From NCBI GenBank assembly GCA_002335355.1, contig DCTD01000076.1, positions 4,727 through 11,578 on the forward strand: DNA of 6,852 nt. Direction: 5' to 3'. Within the stretch, counting starts at the first letter, position 1. The number at the start of each line of letters is the position of its first letter. The stretch comes from Patescibacteria group bacterium UBA1449. Its GTDB lineage: Bacteria; Patescibacteriota; Microgenomatia; UBA1400; UBA1449. This document shows, one piece after another, positions 1 to 3,518 of this stretch. The notes below the pieces were generated by a model that was given only the letters and a program-made list of their open reading frames with translations, made no database searches and was not told the origin of the DNA. The translations under genes were made by a program, and so were the position numbers.

Positions 1-832
1 CCGCTCCATATGTTTCCATGGCTTCTTTATAGGTAACTCGGGGGAATGGTTTGCGCTTTATCGTGTGACCCAGAGCTTCAACTGCATAGGTAATCATGGC
101 CTCATCCATTGCCATGACATCTTCACGGGTGACAAAACTCATTTCGATATCTATTTGAGTATGCTCAAACCCCCGGTCAGCTCTTAGGTCTTCATCACGA
201 AGACACCGGGCAATCTGAAAATAGCGCTCAAATCCTGCTGTCATTAACAGTTGTTTGTACTGTTGTGGAGATTGAGGTAGAGCAAAGAACTTGCCAGGCT
301 GAAGACGTGCAGGTACCAGAAAATCGCGTGAACCCTCAGGGGTTGATTGAGTAAGTAACGGAGTTTCAATCTCTACAAAATCATGTTTAAACAGGAACTC
401 GCGACACAATTGCACAAACCGACTTCTCAGTTTAATAGTTTCACTCAAACGAGGGCGGCGTAAATCGACATAACGGTATTTAAGACGCAATTCTTCATTG
501 ATATTTTTACCATCGGTATCGATTGGAAATGGTAGTTCTTTAGACCGGTTAAGGGTTTCAAAGGAGGTAAGTTGGACTTCAACTGTTCCGGTTGCCAAGT
601 CAGGATTGACCATGTTTTCCGGTCGTTTGTTAATAATTCCAACAATTTCCACCACATCTTCCGGGTGGACTTTTCCCAGGCTCTGGTTGCCTACTACCTG
701 GACTTTGCCGCTGCGGTCTCGCAGTTCAATAAACACAATTTTGCCATGGTCACGGATGGTATCCACCCAGCCTAGAAGTTTGACTTCCTCTCCAATTTTT
801 TCAACAGTTTGTAGTGCAAGTGTACGCTCCAT
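1..832 (-). CDS. aspS: Aspartyl-tRNA synthetase, N-terminal 277 residues (partial at left edge)
   Basis: Class II aminoacyl-tRNA synthetase that charges tRNA with aspartate in the cytoplasm. The visible part holds the N-terminal OB-fold anticodon-binding domain (about residues 1-105, with GWVDTIRDHGKIVFIELRDR at 21-40), the LRLKYRYVDLRRP linker (116-128), class II motif 1 ending in ETPLL (156-160), the TPEGSRDFLVP flipping loop (164-174), the LPQSPQ aspartate-site loop (185-190) and motif 2 with RCLRDEDLRADR (209-220). Motif 3, the GAD insertion and the stop codon lie beyond the window. The start ATG is supported by an in-frame TAG eight codons upstream with no other start codon between. The SD-like GGAGAG lies 16 bases from the ATG, which is unusually far. 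The gene is preceded by a T-box leader. His29 in RDHG is the residue linked in the bacterial family to non-discriminating AspRS, which also charges tRNA-Asn. The family call is certain; the tRNA specificity is inferred. Confidence 0.97.
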   Translation of the reverse strand, partial: MERTLALQTVEKIGEEVKLLGWVDTIRDHGKIVFIELRDRSGKVQVVGNQSLGKVHPEDVVEIVGIINKRPENMVNPDLATGTVEVQLTSFETLNRSKELPFPIDTDGKNINEELRLKYRYVDLRRPRLSETIKLRSRFVQLCREFLFKHDFVEIETPLLTQSTPEGSRDFLVPARLQPGKFFALPQSPQQYKQLLMTAGFERYFQIARCLRDEDLRADRGFEHTQIDIEMSFVTREDVMAMDEAMITYAVEALGHTIKRKPFPRVTYKEAMETYGA

Positions 833-847
833 AAAAGTTGAGGACTC

Positions 848-918
848 ACTCTCCTACAGTTCTGGCTGCTTGACTTGACTTATTGAGTCGTGTTCTGCAC
901 CAGTTTCTCCGGGAGAGT
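848..918 (-). promoter_or_regulatory. Hairpin sequestering the aspS Shine-Dalgarno-like sequence
   Basis: On the minus strand ACTCTCC (918-912) is perfectly complementary to GGAGAGT (854-848), which contains the only SD-like sequence upstream of aspS. Between the arms is a second stem, CTGGTGC (903-897) with GCAGCCAG (869-862, one bulged G), capped by GACT/AGTC around a CAATA loop. The mRNA between the T-box terminator and the start codon is therefore able to fold and hide the ribosome binding site. The pairings are seen in the sequence; a regulatory role is inferred. Confidence 0.45.
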
Positions 919-993
919 TCTGTCACTTCTTTAAACAATGAGTAATTTAATTAACACAACCATCAGACAGTTTAAGGCTATCTGTTAAAGACG

Positions 994-1038
994 AAAAAAA
1001 CCGCCATTGTTCCTTTTTAAAAAGGGCCATTTGGCGGT
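994..1038 (-). terminator. T-box-controlled intrinsic terminator
   Basis: ACCGCCA (1038-1032) pairs with TGGCGGT (from 1006), enclosing an inner CCTTTTT/AAAAAGG stem (1025-1012), and is followed by seven T residues (1000-994). Its 5' arm overlaps the antiterminator bulge, so the two folds exclude each other, as expected of a transcriptional T-box. Confidence 0.93.
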
Positions 1039-1223
1039 ACCACCTTTCTTATAGTTAACATCATTCGTTAACTCTGTCTCGTTCCTGCTATCACGGGCTT
1101 ACCCGCTGGGCTTTCTGCTGTAAAGCTTTTCCCATTCTGCTTTACAGAATCCCGCTCAGGGCGCCAGTCGAAGTCTCGACTATTGTCTGTTGTCAGCAGA
1201 CTCAAGCGCTTTTTTAAAACTGT
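994..1223 (-). ncRNA. T-box riboswitch leader of aspS
   Basis: T-box leaders bind uncharged tRNA and switch a terminator to an antiterminator, raising synthetase expression when the cognate amino acid is short. The antiterminator here is textbook. AAAGG (1047-1043) pairs with CCTTT (1025-1021). The conserved bulge TGGTACC (1042-1036) follows, and GCC (1035-1033) pairs with GGC (1028-1026). Stem III just upstream is a perfect AGTTAAC/GTTAACT hairpin (1073-1053). The competing terminator uses ACCGCCA (1038-1032) with TGGCGGT. Between the predicted transcript start (about 1223) and stem III are only about 150 bases. They contain hairpins GTCTG/CAGAC with a CTGACAA loop, AGTCGA/TCGACT, CTGTAAAGC/GCTTTACAG and CGGG/CCCG. 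I could not assign a canonical stem I. The best specifier candidate is GAC (Asp) in the CTGACAA loop, at low confidence. The T-box identity is secure; tRNA identity is inferred from aspS. Confidence 0.92.
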
Positions 1224-1229
1224 GTTCCT

Positions 1230-1258
1230 ATTGTATGTTTTGCTCTTTGAGTAGTCAA
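1230..1258 (-). promoter_or_regulatory. aspS promoter
   Basis: TTGACT (-35, 1258-1253), a 17-base spacer and TACAAT (-10, 1235-1230), each one mismatch from the sigma-70-type consensus. The predicted start is near 1223, which places the whole T-box leader in the transcript. It diverges from the plus-strand promoter at 1287, with 28 bases between the two -35 boxes. Confidence 0.85.
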
Positions 1259-1286
1259 GTAACGGTAATAGAGAACAAATTGTTTA

Positions 1287-1315
1287 TTGACAACCGGTAC
1301 TGTTTCCATCAAAAT
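1287..1315 (+). promoter_or_regulatory. Promoter of leader module 1
   Basis: Perfect TTGACA (1287-1292), a 17-base spacer and CAAAAT (1310-1315, four of six consensus bases). The predicted start is near 1322. Just upstream, the imperfect inverted repeat AACAA-A-TTGTT (1274-1284) lies between the divergent promoters and might bind a regulator, but nothing else supports this. Confidence 0.55.
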
Positions 1316-1325
1316 ATCTACACAT

Positions 1326-1424
1326 ATGTTGCGTAGCTTGTCGTTTAGCCACTCACTGTTTACCACCCAGCACCAATACGGTTGCTTTTACTATGGTGGT
1401 CAAAAACAGGGGAGGTTACGGTAG
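1326..1424 (+). CDS. Possible 32-aa leader peptide of attenuator 1
   Basis: Open frame starting at the ATG ten bases after the -10 box, with no Shine-Dalgarno sequence. If real it would be translated from a nearly leaderless mRNA. The peptide begins MLRSLSFSHS and carries the cluster QYGCFYYGG (residues 17-25), which includes three Tyr and one Phe. Codons 28-31 overlap the segment GGGGAGGTT (1409-1417), which can pair with the 5' arm of the terminator at 1448, and the TAG follows at 1422. This is the classic layout of a ribosome-mediated attenuator, in which stalling at the aromatic codons would leave the pairing segment free. No homologue is recognised, so it could equally be untranslated leader RNA. 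Confidence 0.35.
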   Translation: MLRSLSFSHSLFTTQHQYGCFYYGGQKQGRLR

Positions 1425-1473
1425 AAGCATAAAAAATAGACACAGAGAACCTCCCCAAAAGGGAGGTTTTTTT
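1409..1473 (+). promoter_or_regulatory. Antiterminator/terminator switch of leader module 1
   Basis: GGGGAGGTT (1409-1417) is perfectly complementary over nine bases to AACCTCCCC (1448-1456). The latter is also the 5' arm of the eight-base-pair terminator. The two hairpins are mutually exclusive and nearly equal in length. The upstream segment is a copy of the terminator 3' arm. Confidence 0.55.
1448..1473 (+). terminator. Intrinsic terminator / attenuator 1
   Basis: AACCTCCC (1448-1455) and GGGAGGTT (1461-1468) form a perfect eight-pair stem with a five-base loop, followed by a T run to 1473. It lies 25 bases before the start of the 72-aa gene and downstream of its only visible promoter, so it should control transcription into that gene. 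Confidence 0.8.
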
Positions 1474-1497
1474 ATACCCAGAAAGGGGGTGAATGAG

Positions 1498-1716
1498 ATG
1501 ATAGAAAGACAAAATGGACGCATGGGTTGTGGTGGTGAGTCACCTTGGAGTTGCTCTCCTGAAGAAGTAAGAGCTGCTCTTACTCTAAGAGACATGGGGT
1601 TACTGCCTGTTGGAGAAAAAGCAATGACAGTTGATCTCGTCCAGTTATTAGCTGATGTTATGAATCAAGCTGGTGAAAGACGTGAGGTTCAAGAGCTAAC
1701 TGCAGGTGTTGTCTAA
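1498..1716 (+). CDS. Small protein of unknown function, 72 aa
   Basis: I do not recognise this protein. The start at 1498 is chosen because it follows an excellent extended ribosome binding site (AAAGGGGGTGA, 1483-1493 region) at normal spacing. An in-frame ATG at 1393 has no such site and would force translation through the terminator hairpin at 1448-1473. The protein begins MIERQNGRMGCGG, has two cysteines (11 and 19), and has a probable helical part from about residue 21 (PEEVRAALTLRDMGLLP) followed by a second helix around VDLVQLLADVMNQ. There is no signal peptide or membrane segment. It stands alone between attenuator 1 and the terminator at 1820, so it is probably monocistronic and controlled by the upstream leader. 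Confidence 0.72.
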   Translation: MIERQNGRMGCGGESPWSCSPEEVRAALTLRDMGLLPVGEKAMTVDLVQLLADVMNQAGERREVQELTAGVV

Positions 1717-1738
1717 ACAGTATTGAAAGGTGAAACGC

Positions 1739-1750
1739 CCTAAATTTAGG
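1739..1750. repeat. 12-bp perfect palindrome CCTAAATTTAGG
   Basis: A perfect inverted repeat 23 bases after the stop codon of the 72-aa gene. No T run follows and no convincing promoter overlaps it, so it is neither a clear terminator nor a clear operator. Confidence 0.4.
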
Positions 1751-1819
1751 ATTAAATGAAGAGTACACTTTCGTAACAGTCAAAAACTATGTATAAAATC
1801 GCGGTTAGTTGTTCTCCTT

Positions 1820-1856
1820 AAAGCCCGTTTTACAATACAATGTAAGCGGGCTTTTT
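1820..1856 (+). terminator. Intrinsic terminator after the 72-aa gene
   Basis: AAAGCCCG (1820-1827) pairs with CGGGCTTT (1847-1854). Inside, TTACA (1830-1834) pairs with TGTAA (1841-1845), and the hairpin ends in a run of five T. It closes the first transcription unit, 15 bases before the next promoter. Confidence 0.88.
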
Positions 1857-1870
1857 GGTTCATCTTCTTC

Positions 1871-1898
1871 TTGACAGCTCAAAAAGCCCCTTTACAAT
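1871..1898 (+). promoter_or_regulatory. Strong promoter of leader module 2
   Basis: Perfect TTGACA (1871-1876), a 16-base spacer and TACAAT (1893-1898, one mismatch). The predicted start is near 1904. It is the best plus-strand promoter in the small-gene block and the probable source of transcripts for the genes at 2144-3037, by readthrough of the terminator at 2033. Confidence 0.8.
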
Positions 1899-1907
1899 TA
1901 GTAGCGT

Positions 1908-2006
1908 ATGAATTCTGTAATATCTTGTCGCCCAGCTATTATTCTTACATCCGTCCAAGTCAAATGGATGTTTAATAGCGTGGACATTCAAGGAGGCAAG
2001 ATTTAA
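1908..2006 (+). CDS. Possible 32-aa leader peptide of attenuator 2
   Basis: Open frame from an ATG nine bases after the -10 box, without a Shine-Dalgarno sequence, exactly as long (33 codons with stop) as the candidate leader frame at 1326. The peptide begins MNSVISCRPA, has aromatic residues at Trp20 and Phe22, and ends DIQGGKI. Its Gln28-Gly29 codons lie on the segment that can pair with the terminator arm, as in module 1. No homologue is recognised. The parallel design is the main support, and the frame may simply be chance inside a noncoding leader. Confidence 0.3.
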   Translation: MNSVISCRPAIILTSVQVKWMFNSVDIQGGKI

Positions 2007-2032
2007 AACAGAAACCACGCACTTAGTAAATC

Positions 2033-2059
2033 AAAGCCTCCGAAATCCGGAGGCTTTTT
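2033..2059 (+). terminator. Intrinsic terminator / attenuator 2
   Basis: AAAGCCTCCG (2033-2042) pairs with CGGAGGCTTT (2048-2057) around a five-base loop AAATC, with a T run to 2059. The 5' arm can alternatively pair with GGAGGC at 1992-1997. It lies 85 bases before the first gene of the small-gene operon. Confidence 0.9.
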
Positions 2060-2143
2060 CGTTTAGAGGGTACGCTTAGAATGGCATTGTTTCTGGCCAC
2101 TCTGTTATACCTTTAGGACAAAACGAAAGAAAGGAGGACTGTT

Positions 2144-2317
2144 ATGCTTAGACCCAACCAAGGAGGGTATGCCAAAATACGCAAGAGTAACTGCAATACA
2201 CCTCTTCCGGCTTGGCAGAGAGTCTACCGTCAGTTGGAACTGCACAAGATTAAGAATATAACCAGTTATCAAGTGAACGGCAACCTTTTTATCGTTGTTC
2301 CACTTGAAGAAGAATAG
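2144..2317 (+). CDS. Small protein of unknown function, 57 aa
   Basis: Unrecognised. It has an ATG with a strong ribosome binding site (GAAAGGAGG, 2129-2137) at ideal spacing and an open frame to TAG at 2315. The protein starts MLRPNQGGYAKIRKSN, is basic in its first third and has a central amphipathic stretch (PAWQRVYRQLELHKIKN). It ends with a hydrophobic, strand-like part and an acidic tail (NLFIVVPLEEE), which suggests a small folded soluble domain. A 29-base gap separates it from the next gene. No good promoter lies between it and the terminator at 2033; an imperfect extended -10 (TGTTATACC, 2103-2111) is the only candidate. It therefore probably depends on readthrough from 1871. Confidence 0.7.
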   Translation: MLRPNQGGYAKIRKSNCNTPLPAWQRVYRQLELHKIKNITSYQVNGNLFIVVPLEEE

Positions 2318-2346
2318 TAGTTATCAAATTTTTATAAGGAGAACAT

Positions 2347-2544
2347 ATGTCAATTAGACATGAAAGCCAACCAATTACTGATTCATCAATTAGAAGAGCG
2401 CATGAAGAGTATGGTTATCAAGGTGAAGTAGTACCAGAAAATAAGGAAATGTATCATGGAAGTGATGATCCTCGAGCTCGGGCAGAAGCTGCAATTCAGC
2501 GTAATGGAGGTCAGTATTGGCTAAGTGATATTAATAGTTATTAA
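2347..2544 (+). CDS. Small protein of unknown function, 65 aa
   Basis: Unrecognised. The start follows AAGGAGA (2336-2342) at good spacing. The protein is hydrophilic (MSIRHESQPITDSSIRRAHE at the N terminus), with a mixed-charge middle (SDDPRARAEAAIQRNGG, about 39-55) and a polar end with Trp58 and Tyr65. There is no membrane segment, signal or known motif, and the composition suggests a largely flexible peptide. It sits 29 bases after the 57-aa gene and 18 bases before the next, with the same style of ribosome binding site, so these genes probably share a transcript. Confidence 0.72.
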   Translation: MSIRHESQPITDSSIRRAHEEYGYQGEVVPENKEMYHGSDDPRARAEAAIQRNGGQYWLSDINSY

Positions 2545-2562
2545 TTGTTTTTAGGAGAATAT

Positions 2563-2790
2563 ATGCGCAGTCCAGAAGAACACCCAGTATTATTCAGCTT
2601 AAAAGGTATAACAGATTGCAGTAGAGAAGCTATGGGATCCCGTCGATCTCAAGTGTCTGTAGTATCTGATCTTTTCGGAGAGTTTGCTGTTCCATCACAC
2701 ATTCCAATGGATGGAAAAGAGTCTGAATTAACAGATAGAACTTTCAGACCTCAGTCTTTACCTGTTGAAGATATGTATGGTGAATTTTAG
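2563..2790 (+). CDS. Small protein of unknown function, 75 aa
   Basis: Unrecognised. The ATG at 2563 follows TAGGAG (2552-2557) at normal spacing. A TTG six codons upstream in frame would put the ribosome binding site inside the gene and is rejected. The protein begins MRSPEEHPVLFSLKG and is acidic towards the end. It contains a short internal repeat, DLFGEF (36-41) and DMYGEF (70-75, the C terminus), with a Pro/Ser/Asp-rich linker between. There is no signal or membrane segment. It lies 18 bases after the 65-aa gene and 28 bases before the 72-aa gene at 2819, in one apparent operon. The repeated aromatic-Gly-Glu-Phe pattern could be a short binding motif; that is inference. Confidence 0.72.
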   Translation: MRSPEEHPVLFSLKGITDCSREAMGSRRSQVSVVSDLFGEFAVPSHIPMDGKESELTDRTFRPQSLPVEDMYGEF

Positions 2791-2818
2791 TAAATAAAAA
2801 ATTTTATTAGGAGGATAT

Positions 2819-3037
2819 ATGTCTATTAAAGAATTGGAACGAAGTGTTGAATTCAGTTGGCGTTCACCCTACCTTGGCAGTGTAGGAGAACCAGAGTGCG
2901 AAACACCCATTGAGAGCTCAATTCAGCCTTATCTTAGGGAATTCAAAACCCTCAAACAAGGAGGAATAGCTACACCTAAAGAACAGGTAGAGTATACCAG
3001 ACTATCCAAACTTTCACGGCCACCTTATCAAAAGTAA
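2819..3037 (+). CDS. Small protein of unknown function, 72 aa (end of operon)
   Basis: Unrecognised. It has a near-perfect ribosome binding site (TAGGAGG, 2808-2814) four bases before the ATG. The protein begins MSIKELERSVEFSWRSPYLG; its first four residues resemble the MSIR start of the gene at 2347. It is hydrophilic, with one cysteine (27), a Lys-Gln-Gly-Gly segment (46-49) and a basic, proline-containing C terminus (SRPPYQK). There are no transmembrane or export signals. No clear intrinsic terminator follows in the 150 bases to the next gene. Confidence 0.75.
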   Translation: MSIKELERSVEFSWRSPYLGSVGEPECETPIESSIQPYLREFKTLKQGGIATPKEQVEYTRLSKLSRPPYQK

Positions 3038-3120
3038 TGAGTAATCTCGAGCATGCTTTGAGAAGCGTATTCTAAAAGGGGTACTGCGACAATGGCAATG
3101 TATTGATATATAAATACATA

Positions 3121-3149
3121 ATAAATGTGTAAAAAATGGAATAAATGTG
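3121..3149. repeat. Direct repeat ATAAATGTG x2, 20 bp apart
   Basis: ATAAATGTG occurs at 3121-3129 and again at 3141-3149, starting exactly 20 bp apart (about two helical turns). The second copy runs into the extended -10 of the promoter for the 106-aa gene. This is a possible binding site for a regulator. Confidence 0.45.
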
Positions 3150-3156
3150 CTATAAT
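3148..3156 (+). promoter_or_regulatory. Extended -10 promoter of the 106-aa gene
   Basis: TGCTATAAT is a perfect extended -10 (TG, one base, TATAAT at 3151-3156). The -35 region at 17-base spacing (TGTAAA) is poor, which is usual for extended -10 promoters. The predicted start is near 3163, giving a short AT-rich 5' UTR of about 28 bases. Confidence 0.65.
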
Positions 3157-3165
3157 ACATTATAG
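3150..3165. repeat. 16-bp inverted repeat over the -10 box (possible operator)
   Basis: CTATAAT (3150-3156) and ATTATAG (3159-3165) are perfect reverse complements around a two-base AC centre. The repeat covers the -10 box and the predicted transcription start, where a bound repressor would block initiation. The symmetry is seen; the operator role is inferred. Confidence 0.5.
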
Positions 3166-3190
3166 GTCTAATATTATTATTATCTAAACA

Positions 3191-3511
3191 ATGATAACTA
3201 TGGTAGTTACTGAACTAGCACCAGCAAGAATATCTTTTGAAACAAGAAAACTTCAGCATCAAATGCCTTTTGATACACTGTATTCAAAAAAAGAATTGGA
3301 ACATAATCTAACAGAAATGAGAAAACACACTCAAGAGGTTGAACCTATCGATCGGGTTCCAATTGTGGCGATTATTGATGATCTACTAATGAATCTTTCC
3401 AATAGAACCATAGAAGAATCTAATGTTAGTTTTGAACGATTTCTTTCGGTTCTCCACTGTGATCTACCTGAAGACACCCAAGCAGATCCATACGATGGAC
3501 TGTTCGACTAA
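3191..3511 (+). CDS. Protein of unknown function, 106 aa
   Basis: Unrecognised. The open frame starts 28 bases after the predicted transcription start. There is no Shine-Dalgarno sequence before the ATG at 3191, or before the in-frame ATG at 3200, so the start is uncertain by three residues. The protein has a probable helical middle (YSKKELEHNLTEMRKHTQEVE), a hydrophobic segment too short and too acidic to span a membrane (VPIVAIIDDLLMNL, about 57-70), and an acidic tail (DLPEDTQADPYDGLFD). It is probably cytoplasmic. It has its own promoter with operator-like symmetry, unlike the preceding small genes. It ends seven bases from the convergent end of recJ, with no obvious terminator between. 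Confidence 0.62.
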   Translation: MITMVVTELAPARISFETRKLQHQMPFDTLYSKKELEHNLTEMRKHTQEVEPIDRVPIVAIIDDLLMNLSNRTIEESNVSFERFLSVLHCDLPEDTQADPYDGLFD

Positions 3512-3518
3512 CGAGAAT

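Larger units (their letters stand above)
1904..2059 (+). ncRNA. Structured leader RNA 2 (attenuator or small RNA)
   Basis: A transcript of about 155 bases from a strong promoter to an intrinsic terminator. Visible stems: ACATCC (1947-1952) with GGATGT (1966-1971), and GCGTGG (1978-1983) with CCACGC (2015-2020). The second holds the sequence CAAGGAGGCAAG in its loop. GGAGGC (1992-1997) copies the terminator 3' arm and can pair with GCCTCC (2036-2041). That is a weaker competitor (6 pairs) than the terminator stem (10 pairs). I match it to no known riboswitch. It may be an attenuator for the downstream operon or a free small RNA. Confidence 0.5.

Noticed and set aside
498..878. 126-codon plus-strand open frame across the aspS start region
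   Set aside because: It is antisense to a clearly conserved AspRS N terminus, has no ribosome binding site, and its translation is low-complexity Ser/Thr/Arg.
1407..1424. GGGGAGG at 1409 and AAGGAGG at 1990 as ribosome binding sites for further small genes
   Set aside because: No ATG, GTG or TTG lies within 4-12 bases downstream of either, so the pairing role with the terminator arm explains them better.
1393..1497. Upstream extension of the 72-aa gene from the ATG at 1393
   Set aside because: It would translate through the terminator hairpin at 1448-1473 and has no SD, whereas the ATG at 1498 has an almost perfect one.
1723..1799. Possible extra promoter (TTGAAA at 1723, TATAAA at 1792)
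   Set aside because: Neither element has a partner at acceptable spacing, and the terminator at 1820 would end any transcript at once.
2545..2562. TTG start six codons before the 75-aa gene
   Set aside because: The ribosome binding site TAGGAG lies inside that extension and is correctly spaced for the ATG at 2563.
3040..3065. Possible terminator after the small-gene operon (CTCGAGCATGCTTTGAG region)
   Set aside because: The stem is short (TCTC/GAGA with an internal AGCATGCT palindrome) and no T run follows.
1280..3515. CRISPR array, tRNA gene, insertion sequence or attachment site in the small-gene block
   Set aside because: There are no regularly spaced repeats, no cloverleaf, no transposase-like frame and no terminal inverted repeats with target duplications.
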